From: Annona cherimola
Taxonomy: Eukaryota > Streptophyta > Magnoliopsida > Magnoliales > Annonaceae
Direction of reading: 5' to 3'
NCBI GenBank assembly: GCA_030490835.1
Contig: CM059971.1
Coordinates: 54,112,012-54,176,011, forward strand
Length of the DNA: 64,000 nt
Shown here: in pieces, positions 1 through 10,694 of the stretch
Layout: each line of letters starts with the position of its first letter
Position numbering within the stretch: position 1 is the stretch's first letter
Notes under the pieces: model-generated
Told to the model about the DNA's origin: nothing
The model's database searches: none
Seen by the model: the letters and a program-made list of their open reading frames with translations, nothing else
Made by a program: the position numbers and the translations under genes

Positions 1-860
1 CGGAGAAGCGAAGTCGCACCCGAAGTCGACTCCATCTGCGACTTGGGCGAAGTCGCATCCGAAGTCGACTCCACCTGCGACTTGGGTCGCAACGGTCGGA
101 ATTAATTCGAACGTTGGCGCATTAAATGCGCGCCACCTACTCACTAACGTTCGGATTTCCTCCAAAATTATAAATAGCATTCATGGTGGACGAGGGAAGT
201 AGTTGGAAAACATTAAGTGAGCGTAACTCCTATCTACAAGAGCATTAAAGTGATCAAGCCAATCAAGAGAGGAAGAATTGTGCTTCAAGTTGCAAGAGCT
301 ACATCCAGAAACTTCAAAGCCATCATCTACAAGTTCTTCCCTGCGCTAAATCGTTTCTACACACCTGTAAAGTGTAGTTTACTTTTATTGTTTACTTGTT
401 TGTGTTGAACTTGATTTAGCTTGCGTAGCTAAGATCAAGAGGTAGCAAAGTAGTGTGTGATTGGAGTGTGACTCATCACCTACTTGTGCTAAGTGTTTGA
501 TGCCCCCTAGAGCTAGAATCTAGAAGAGAGCAAGAGGCTCTGGTTGTATATGCCCCCTAGAGCTAGAATCTAGAAGAGAGCAAGAGGCTCTAGTTGTATT
601 CGCGGAATACAATAGTGGAACCCAAGTCACAAGGAGTGTGAGCTTGGAAGAGCGGAGTAGGGAGGTTGCCCGAACCACTATAAAATCCTTGTCTACTTGC
701 TTTTATTTCTGCTCTCTTTATTACTTTGCTTTCCATTCAGTTTCTTCATTCAAGGGGATTAATTCTACAAGGGGTTAAGTTTTTAAGTTACCAAAGAAAT
801 TTTTAAGAACCCAATTCACCCCTCCCCTCTTGGGTTTTGCCATCTATTCGGGACCCAACT
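1..860 (+). mobile_element. Ty1/copia (SIRE-type) LTR, 3' part
   Basis: The sequence matches the 3' half of the LTR at 7092-8748. It has the GTCGAC/TGCGACTT inverted repeats at 1-95, a TATA-like ttataaatagc at 168-178, a TAGAGCTAGAATCTAGA block, and the closing stretch CACCCCTCCCCTCTTGGG before a terminus near 860. The U3 start lies outside the window. No primer binding site follows, so this is either a 3' LTR or a solo LTR. The right edge is approximate because the terminal CCAACA reads CCCAAC here. Confidence 0.85.
499..598 (+). repeat. Tandem duplication of a ~50-bp LTR block
   Basis: The block starting atgccccctagagctagaat is present twice head-to-tail (499-548 and 549-598), differing at about one base. 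The LTRs at 7092 and 16486 carry it once. The LTRs at 32150 and 38021-38783 carry it twice. It is a copy-number variant within the LTR family. Confidence 0.85.
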
Positions 861-1039
861 TGGTTTCCATTTCGAGGCTTTTTGCTCATAAAAGTTATGC
901 AATTGTGTTAACCCGTTCTCAATCACCTTAAAATCAATTTCTTGTCCACATATCAATTTTGTCATTTTTACATAAAGGAGCCTTGCATGATCTTTTGTAT
1001 GCTACTTTAGCAACCCGAAACCAAATCGTTTTAAGAAAA

Positions 1040-4000
1040 TCAACAAAGGAGGTTGGTCATCCTTAAATCCCCTTCAACACATCCGTATAAATATTTTTCA
1101 AGATATTTTCAACATAAATTTCCTTATCTGAAGGAAATCAAAACTTTTCGAATATCATTTCAAAATATATGAACTATGTCCAAATCATCATTTATTATTT
1201 AATTGTCAAGACCTAGCAAAACAAATCTTTTTCATAAATCAAATCTCCTTTTTTTTCTTTTATAACATGATTATTTATCATTAAACATCATAAGAAAATT
1301 TTAAAACTTATTTACATTTGTTGCTTTGTGAAAAAGTGCAAAATTCCCTTTTTCTTATAAAATACTTTTGAAACAACATCATGAAGAACTTGCTTGCTTA
1401 AAAGCAAATTCTTAAAACCATCGACATCAAACATAAAATCCTTTGAAAATATTATCATGGAGAACTTGCTTACTCATAAGCAAAATTCTCAATTCTATTA
1501 ACATAAAGCATTGCCAATCTTTGGCAACACTGATGATAAAATTCATATCTTAAAACATATTGTTTGCTTCCCATGAAGCAAACCTTGAGGCTTTTCCTTA
1601 AAGCCATTCTTTTCCAAAACTTACGACTTTTCATTAAAGTCGTCATTTTCAAAACTTGTGCTTGCCCATTCGTTAAAACATAAACATAAACATTTCAATC
1701 ACACATCATCATATAGAAAGAAAATATCATTTTAGAAAGTTTACTTGCTTTACCTGAGATCGCTATAATCCTTTTCTTCCATACTCGTCTTTGCCTTTAC
1801 CTAGATAAATGAAAATAACATTTTGTTTATTTGCATCATCTTCAAATACTTATATTTCTTAGGTTTTCCAACCTACATAAATTCATTTGTCATAGGGTTC
1901 CCAAAACAGCAATTTTAGAACCCATTTTTCATCGTTTCAATGCTCCCTTTAACAACATGGTCTAAACAGATTTTTAATCCAAATTTTTCAGCCTTAAACC
2001 ATGCTTTTCTTAACCCAAATTTTGGGTATTAACATATATTTAAAATCCATATATTAACTCCTCTCAAAACAGCAACTTGTTTCCCTATTGCGGGTACCAT
2101 TTTCACCCCATTTGGACACTATTCATGAAATTCATAAAAATCAGATTTGGGGCTTATCTTTCCAAATCCTTTTGGGCATCCATAGTACTCTAATCCTAGG
2201 GTATTTTACCCTACATAACTTTCATAAATCATTTAATCTCATTTCCATGCCATTTTAAACATAAAAATGGAAAAATCGGGTCATATATACAACCCTAAGT
2301 TCCATATCTTATAAAATCAGCAGCTTATTCATAAATCATCATATGAATTACACTAAATCATGATTGATATCCCATTATAAGTTAAATTACATCACAAAAA
2401 CATGGAATTTAACATTTATCTTGATTTATTCCTTAAGTTGTCCATAATGCTGAATTCAAGCACACTAAATTTTCAAAATCTTGAATTAATATTAAATTAA
2501 GTAGTTTTGTTCTGAAATTTCTACAATACCTTAATAAATACATTAATTAACCAAAATAAATATTTTCATCACAAAACGTTAAGTACTTATATTTATTTTG
2601 GTATTTTTACCTTACTGGACAACAACATTTATTTTCAGACAGCCTTAATCACGTAAATTACGGGATATATTTATACCCATCAAAACCTAATTTTTATTTT
2701 TTTTGTGATCCTAAATATGTCTTATATATTGTATAAACTTTATATCCTAAAATTCCTTTTATAAAAATTATTAAAAATAATTTTCTACAACTGATCCTGT
2801 CACCCATTTTACCCTGTTTAGGTTAATTTTCTCAGATTTTTAATTTGAAACCTGCTTAATATTTCAATCTGAAATTTTTTTTGTCCCTTAATCATCATAT
2901 AATGAAAATTTAAATAAATTTTCATGGTGAAAATACTTCATTTACTACTTCATTCATATTTTGGTTTATAACATCATATAATTTCCAGATTTGAAGTATA
3001 AAAATCAAAATTAACATATACTTACTTGATTAATTGATAATCCCTCCTTTTCCCTTCCTTTTTCCTTCTTTTTATTCCTTCTTGGTTGGGCTAGGGCTGG
3101 ACGTGAGTGCTGTGTTGGGGAAGATGAAGTTTCAGAACTTAGAAAACAAATCACAAAACCTCCTGTCACTTGAACGTGCATTCCCTTTTATAGAGCTGGA
3201 ATTTTCAGCTGTGGGCCCCACTTTGGAGCTGGATTTTCCACACTATTCAATGCACCCTTATCCTCCTAATGTGCTGGTTACATATTAGCCATGTAAAATA
3301 ATTTTTACACATTTTAATAAAACCAAAAATCTGCTCACATCTCCACCCTACAGTTGTCCACCAAATCACGTCCACCATTGCTGCCCATTTTCATATTTTT
3401 CTCCATTTTTTAATAATCTAATTTTAAGTATAAATTAAAAACCTAATTACCCTTTAATTCATTCATTAATTTGGCATTAAAAAATTTATCAAAATAGCAG
3501 CAAATCAGCACATCATTTGGACGTCATTTGCATGCAACAAGCTGTCCATTTTTTTCGCCTTTCATGGTAGCTGCAATTCACGAATTTTCTTGGATTTTTT
3601 TCACATAATTAAATGCTTATTTATACATCCCAACATGGAAGCTATATATAAACATAATTTATAAAATAAAAATTATGAAAATAACCAGCTGCAACTGCCT
3701 ATAGACGTCCATATGCATGTCACCTCTCCTATGCTCATTTTGAGCACTCTTAGCCCCTTTAATGTGGACATCAATGCATGAATAATTAATGAGATTTTTT
3801 GCATTTTGTAATTATGCATAAAATACCCTACATTGCACCTGCATTTGACACCTATTTGGTCCATTAAAAACTGCATTAATTCCATGTACTCTAGCATTTA
3901 ATGCATGATACTCTTGAGGTGCAAAAGTCAACCATATACGCCTTTTTCAATTCAGATATTTTCCCAACATGTTATAATCTAAACCATCCAAAATGTGCAT

Positions 4001-4530
4001 CTCATAATTTCATTCAACCGTTTCAAATTTCATCTTAATTCGATTTTCCTAGCTCAAGTTATAGCCGTTTGAAATTAACGGTTGAAATTGAGATGTGATC
4101 AATAAATCATTAATCTAATATCATCAAGGATTTACATAATCCAATAATCCCATAATATCAAGCCTATCATCATCAATTTTCATGTCAAATTTCACTTGAT
4201 TCTGCCTTACAGGCGTTGAGTTATGAATTTTCTATGTTTTTCCAACATAATTTCATAATTTTTACTTTAATCTCCATTAATTAAATCATGGAAATTAAAC
4301 TAAACATTCATGCCACATTAGCATATTTTAATCCTCATTATGCCTCTTTAGTCACCTTGACTCATATTGGGCTCCAGCGATTAAATTTTTAACCACCATT
4401 CTTAATTGAACCCTAATTGCCAAATATCATAAAATCATAAAATCATCCAAAAATTCCATTTAAACCATATATAAGTCACATGTACATGTTCAATGTACAC
4501 ATTGAATCTTACTTAAGTTGGGGTTTCACA
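1040..4530 (-). mobile_element. Ty3/gypsy LTR A, truncated
   Basis: On the minus strand the LTR begins at 4530 with TGTGAAACCCCAACTTAAG. It shares blocks in the same order with the LTR at 47224-52921, for example the CAAAACAGCAA block, the TTTGCCTTTACCT block at 1790-1802 and a TATA region near 3186-3200. The usual far end (TGTGGCGCCCC in plus orientation) is missing on the left. About 0.5 kb is therefore absent or continues beyond the copia LTR and outside the window. Bases 861-1040 look like a more degraded continuation, but I cannot align them by eye. No polypurine tract adjoins 4530. The open frames inside are short and non-coding. Confidence 0.75.
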
Positions 4531-7091
4531 CTTTTTAAATAAATTAAGATTAAAATTAGGTTCAAACCTGTCCAACTTGATTTGTTAACACCCTCAACAT
4601 GATTGATCCTTGAGCCCTCAAATTCCTCTCCTCAAGACTTAATACCATATGGAATTTGATGATTAGTCACCAAAAAACAAGGTTAGGATCCACGATAGTC
4701 AACAAACATATTATTAAATCTCAACATTAAGGATGTTGTATACTTGTATATTCTTGAAAAAAAATTCAATTAATTCAATGTAGTTGAAATATATTTTGGA
4801 TTATTTTTTTTGTCTTCTTGTGGCTGATTCTTACTTGAATAGCATGATTTGTTCTTTCTTTTCTATTCCCTCCTATCCTATTGCATTTGCATCCGTCCGA
4901 ACTGTTAAAAATTCCTTGAGTTAATTGCATGTGTATCAATTAAAAAGTGAATAAAACAGTAAAAAAATTGTAAAACACAAAATTCTCTCTTGTTCATACA
5001 GAAGTCCCAACTGCAATTAAAAATCTTAGCCTGAACATGCAATACTTCTTATAGCAAGCTTATTTTTTATTTTTTATTTTTTATACCAATAAATGTGCTG
5101 GAGACACTTCTATGAAACCCTTTCTATTTTTAAAATATTGATGGTTGATAAAAAAATTCACTCAATCCATTATATTTAACATCATTTATAGTATCCTGGA
5201 AACTTTTTTATTTTTTTAATTTCATTGTATATAGGTCCCATCTATAAATGTGTAAAATCAACGTAATGGTTCAATATTAAAATATCAACTTTAAAGTAGT
5301 TTTTTCAACATCTAAGCTATCTAAAATATTAATAATATGTAGATAAATGATCTTATAAAGTACATTACATTCTAATGCATGTGTTAATTGTTAAATTAAT
5401 CATATATTTGTGGGTATTTTATACTAATTTGGCGGGTAATTAATTGAGTTTAATGTAAATTTTGATTTAAAATGTGTATTTGCAACAATTGGGTATTAAA
5501 TATTAATTTCAAGTTATTTAAATAATTTTTCTAATATTTGGATTTGAAATTACATTTTAGTTGTTGCATGAAATTAAATGGGCTTAAAATATTTTTATTA
5601 ATAACCTGTTGATGAATTTGATGATTAATAATTAATAATATTTTTTAATTACAGATTAACAAGTCCAGGCATAGGGCCCACTAATCCAAGCCATAAATCA
5701 GATTTTCATCTAAGCCAATCCGGAAATTAGCATAGCCGTCCACACCACAAGATCTCAGCTTTCCATTTAAAGAATTGCAAATTCAAGAAGTGGGCCCCAC
5801 CAGAAAATCAATGCCCACAGTTCTAAGACCCAAAGCTGTCCATCGCATTTAGTTCAATCAATTCCAGTCGTCCACACCCATCTGATCACGTGATCATCAG
5901 CTAGAAAATCCTCGTAGTCCAATTTTGCAAGTTGAAGTGTGGGCTTCACGAGGTTGACCATCCAGATTCATGCATCCAAGCCTTTCATTAATCCAAGCGG
6001 TCTAAAAAGAGTCCACACCGTCCAATCTGAAATCTAGACTGCAGAAGAAAATTGTCTAGCTGAGATCCTGAAATCCCACAGTCCAGATTTAATCAATTAA
6101 AGCAGCAGAAAATATCACCTTTTTCAGGTCGTCCAATACCCATGCTTGATCACGTGCAGCTGGTTGAATCCAAGCTCAAAATCAAGGTTGTCCAAATTAA
6201 ATTTTGCTATCAAAAAATCTAGAAATTTCATTATTTCTAGTTGTCCATGGCCGAAAAAAATCATCCGATCAAGAATCACCAGTCGTTCAGAAATTCAGAG
6301 ATGCATGTAAATCAATACGTGCAGCCCGCTCACATCCATTAAATCTCAGCTTAACTAGAACAACAACTACACATGCTGTTACACGCAAACATGGCTGAAA
6401 AGCGCAAGCAAGTTACGCATATTTGTAGCTAGCGCATTCGAGTATTATGAAAAGGGTAGAGTTGAGGGAAGATCAACAGTAGAAATTGAGGAGAGAAAAT
6501 AGAGAGAGAGAGAGAGAGGCGTGAAGAGGAGACGTAGAGCACGGGTTAAGAGACGGACCAACGAGTTGCTTGGAACGGCCGACACACCATCGGGGCTTCC
6601 AACCAATAATCTTTTCTTTCTCTTTTCATTTTTAATTTTTATTGTCTTGTTTAAGATAGATTTTAATTTTAATTTTATTTTGGACTTAAACATGCTCGAC
6701 TAAGCCCTAAATCTAGGGTTTACAATGTAGCATGCGTACAATGTAGCGTTGTGTGTGGTTTTAATTTATTTATGATGGATATTATTATTAATTTAATATC
6801 TTGTAATTTTAATACTTACTTGTACATGGGCCCGTACTTTAGCATGATTTCATATATTAGGTGATGAAACCGAGAGATGAAAATCTAATATACAATAATC
6901 AAGACATTAAATCTAAAAATCTAAGATCATGAGAATTGATACAATGACATCAAGAAATTTCATGAACAAGTCATAGATTTTGATTAACTTAATCCCATCA
7001 AAATAGGTGGTTAAAAAATTAGGGTATGTCTTGTAGATTTCGAGAGAATGTGCAATGATAAATTAGAGTTTGTTCTCCTTTAACAAAAAAT
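4531..7091. other. AT-rich intergenic or decayed repeat DNA, no gene
   Basis: No open frame with protein-like composition is present. The stretch 5650-6720 is richer in GC than its surroundings and has short phrases such as gtccacacc and gtgggccccacc that recall gypsy LTR U3 regions. It may be a decayed LTR, but I could not find its ends or a target duplication. Confidence 0.5.
6501..6518. repeat. (AG)9 microsatellite
   Basis: Nine uninterrupted AG dinucleotides follow a purine-rich stretch. It is a simple sequence repeat in non-coding DNA. Confidence 0.9.
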
Positions 7092-8748
7092 TGTTGGAAA
7101 CAAGTGTTGAAATCAAAGGCAAAATACCCAAAGTATATGTTTTGATGATTAACAACACCATTTGAGTAAGTTTTGGCTACTAATAAGTTTGTGAAATGTT
7201 TTAAGGTTATAAAAATGAAAATATATGAAGCATAATAGGTCAATTCGATTCTCAAGTCGACTCAAGCATCGACTTAGGCCAAGTCGATCTCCAAGCCGAC
7301 TCCACATAGACTTCAAAGGCCATTTTTTGTCCAACGCTGAAATTGGGGAGCAAGAGTTGCCGAAGTCACACACAAAGTCGACTTCGCATGCGACTTGGGT
7401 GAAGTCGCAGACCAAGTCGACTCCAGCATCGACTTCAACCTGCCAGCACTAAATTTGAAAAGTGGAGTCAAAGACCAAGTCGACTTGACTTACGACTTAA
7501 GTGAAGTTGAAGACCAAGTCGACCCAAATATTCGACTTGGATCAAATGAAGATGAATCAAGACCAAAACAAGCAAAGCTGCATGAATTCATAAATTTGGA
7601 TCAAGAAATATCATTTGGACACCAAGATTCAAGAATTCAAGAAGTCAAGACACGGAGCTTAAAGTTTTCAAGCTAGGATAATCATACTGAGTTCCAGGTG
7701 ATATAAATAAGTGGAAGAACATTTAATATGAAGAAAATCAAGCGACCAAAGTCATCTCAAATGAATTCAAGTTCATCTAGCAAACAAATGAAGTGAAGTC
7801 GCACCGAAGTCGACTCTAGCAGTGACTTGGGTCAAGTCCAAGTCCAAGTCGACCTGAAGAAGAGACTTGGAAATTATCAAAAATCGAAGTCGCACCAAAG
7901 TCGACTCCAGCAGCGACTTGGGTTAAGTCCAAGTCCAAGTCCAAGTCCAAGTCGACCCGAGAAGGAACTTGAGGAGACTACTAAAAAACGAAGTCGCACC
8001 CGAAGTCGACTCCACCTGCGACTTTGGTCGTAATGGTCGGAAAATTTTCGAACGTTGGCGCATTAAATGCGCGCCACCTACTTCCAAACGTTCGAATACC
8101 CTTGTCATTTATATAAAGCATTCAATATTGACGTTAGGATAGCTGAAAACTTCATTGATTGAGCATAACTTCCATCTCTAAGAGCATTAAGTGATCAAGG
8201 CAACATCTAGAAGAAGAACTTTGTATTCAAACCGTCAAGAGCTGCTTGCTGAATCATTTAGTCTTCCTCACAAGTTCTTCTCCGTGCCAAATCTGTCTCT
8301 ACACATCAGTAATGTGTAAAAACTTTCTTTATTCCTTTTCTTGTTGTATTAAATTTGATTTAGTTTCGGCAACTAAGATCAAGTGTAAGCAAAGTAGTGT
8401 GTGATTGAAGTGAGACTCGTCACCTACTTGTGCTGTGAGTTGTTTATGCCCCCTAGAGCTAGAATCTAGAAGAAAGCAGAGGCTCTAGTTGTATTCGTGA
8501 AATATATAGAGGAACCCAAGTCACAAGGGGTGTGAGCTTGGAAGAGTAGAGTAGGGAAGGTTGGCCGAACAACTATAAAATCTTGTCCATTGATTTATAT
8601 TTCTGCTTTCATTATCTTATTACTTTCTATTTGTTTCATTAAAGGGGACTGAACTAAATCGGGGAATATTTTCTGTTTAAGTGAAAAATTTTAAATACCC
8701 AATTCACCCCTCCCCTCTTGGGTAATTGCCATAAACTTGGGACCAACA
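7092..8748 (+). repeat. 5' LTR of the copia element
   Basis: The 1657-bp LTR begins TGTTGG and ends CCAACA. U3 (about 7250-8030) holds repeated GTCGAC-centred inverted repeats. A TATA-like tttatataaagc lies at 8108-8119, so transcription probably starts about 30 bp further on. The R/U5 part contains the TAGAGCTAGAATCTAGA block near 8453-8470. Confidence 0.95.
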
Positions 8749-8750
8749 AG

Positions 8751-8762
8751 TGGTATTAGAGC
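8751..8762 (+). promoter_or_regulatory. Primer binding site, initiator tRNA-Met type
   Basis: TGGTATTAGAGC lies two bases after the LTR. The canonical plant tRNA-iMet PBS is TGGTATCAGAGC, so one base (C to T) is changed here. The minus-strand copy at 60905-60916 keeps the canonical form. Confidence 0.9.
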
Positions 8763-8798
8763 AAGTCTTTGAGTTTTATCAAAGAGATCTTTTATATA

Positions 8799-10291
8799 AT
8801 GGCAAACCAATCTACTTCCGTTCCTGCATTTGCTAAAGGTCAATCTTTTACTAGGCTACCATTGTTTGATGGGAACAATTTTGGCTATTGGAAGTTACGT
8901 ATGAAACAACTCATCATCGCTACAGATATGGACTCTTGGATTGCAATCTAAGACGGTGTGACCTTGCCAATTGATGAAAGAGCTTCCAAATGGACTGATG
9001 AAGAAGTGAAAATTGTTAAGAGCAACGCTAAGGCCATGAATTTATTATTTTGTGCTCTTACTGCTCTGAATATGATAGAGTATCCTCTTGTTTGACCGCC
9101 AAAGAAATATGAAATACATTAACATCTATCTATGAGAGAACCTCTCAGGTCCAAGAGACAAGAAGAAATATTTTGATTAGAGAATTAGAAAGTTTCAAAA
9201 TGTTGGACACTGAGAATATTTCTGAAATGTTTGCTAGATTTTCAAAAATTACTAATGCTTTGAAAGGTCTTGGAAAAGCTATCTCAGAATCTGAACAGGT
9301 TATGAAGATTCTAAGAGCCATACCGGAATCATGGACTCCGAAGATCACTGCAATAGAAGAAGCCAAGGACCTAAACACATTGAAACTAGAAGACCTCATT
9401 AGCTCATTAATGTCACATGAGCTAATTAAGAAAAGAAATGAAGATCACCACAAAGGAAAGAGAGCAATTGCATTAAAAGCTGCACAAGATTCGAACGTCT
9501 CCACCTCATCCTCACAAAACGACGATGAGGAGATTGCCTTACTTACAAGACGATTCAGAAAGTTTGTAAGGAAAGGAAGGAATTTTAAAAGTTTTAAAGA
9601 AAGAAATTCAAAGAAGAAAAAGAAGGAGACAACGAAATATTTTCAGTGTGGCAGCATGGGACATATGCAAGCCCAATGCCCAACGCCTGAGGAAACCAAA
9701 GCAAAGGAGCGTCAAGAAAAGAAGGAAAGATATGAAAGACAAAAATTCCAAAAGCCTAAGGGAAGAAGAATGTACGTGAATGAAGAAACTTCATCAACAA
9801 GTAGCTCCTCAAATGATGATCTTGAAGGAGCAAATTGTGCAAGAATATGCTACATGGCGCGGATTGAGCAAGAAGAAACTTTATTGTGTTTAAACACAAT
9901 AAAAGTTTTGGAAGAACAAATCACCTCAACAAAATGTATAAGTAATGAAGATGTAACTTCCAAACTTGATTATTCTCAATCTATTCATTCTTCTATACAG
10001 GAGTGTCTCAAATGTGCTGAATTAGAGGAATTACAACAAGCATATGATTCATTATATGAGGAAATCAAAAAACTAAGAAATAAATTATCTTTGAAAAAAC
10101 AACAATGTAATTCCATTATTATTGTAAATGGAAAATTAACAAAAAGAACAACAAAACTGAAAGAAGAAAATGAATTACTATTGAAAGAAGTGGAGAAACT
10201 GAAAAAGGAGAATGAATCCTTAAATGAATCATTAACTAAGTTCTCTAATCCAGGAAAGAGTGTGAAAATGTTTCTGAACATGGCCTCTTAA
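8799..10291 (+). pseudogene. gag: copia Gag, broken
   Basis: The start ATG at 8799 opens the same N-terminus as the intact gag at 60870 (MANQSTSVPAFAKGQSF). A TAA interrupts it at about residue 51 (8949-8951) and a frameshift follows near 9060. From about 9173 the frame is open to 10291, giving 372 residues. These cover the Gag UBN2-like region, a retroviral CCHC zinc knuckle whose first Cys pair is damaged (YFQCGSMGHMQAQC, first C to F-type change), a Ser-rich segment and a C-terminal Lys/Glu-rich coiled coil. Gag packages the element RNA into cytoplasmic particles. This copy cannot make the full protein. Confidence 0.9.
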
Positions 10292-10672
10292 AACAATAGA
10301 AGAGGTCTTGGATACTCCACATTTGAGCAAGGAGAAAGCAGCAAATCAAATGTGCCAAAACTTGGGAAAAATCAAGCTAGAGCTGCACCCATTTACAAAC
10401 CAAAAGGGAAACAAGTCGTTTAAACTAGAAGGTCAACCTTTGAACCACAACATACTTGGAGATCTACTCCTAGATTACCAATGGCCTGTAACTTTTGCAA
10501 CAAAATGGGTCACAAAATTTATCAATGCAACTTTAAGAAACTATATGACCATGGTGGAAAATTAGTTTGAATTCCAAGAAACACCAGATTTGGGCTTTCA
10601 AAAATAGAACAACGAAGATTAAACCAGTTTACTAACCCAAAAGGATCCATAAAATGGGTACCAAAGAGATAA
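10292..10672 (+). pseudogene. Gag extension with second zinc knuckle, broken
   Basis: The segment continues in the gag frame after the TAA at 10289-10291. It encodes a second, unusual CCHC-like knuckle (CNFCNKMGHKIYQC) and ends KWVPKR followed by TAA at 10670-10672. Two further in-frame stops break it, near 10420 and 10565. The same segment at 58999-59370 in the minus-strand copy is open, so it is a conserved part of the element between gag and protease. Confidence 0.8.
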
Positions 10673-10694
10673 ACTCTATTTGCTCATTTTTCAG

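Noticed and set aside
3034..3288. 84-codon frame in gypsy LTR A
   Set aside because: It lies in LTR sequence near the TATA region and does not persist in LTRs B and C.
5650..6720. Possible gypsy LTR upstream of the copia element
   Set aside because: Composition and a few phrases recall gypsy U3, but no TG/CA ends, target duplication or partner was found; noted only as intergenic.
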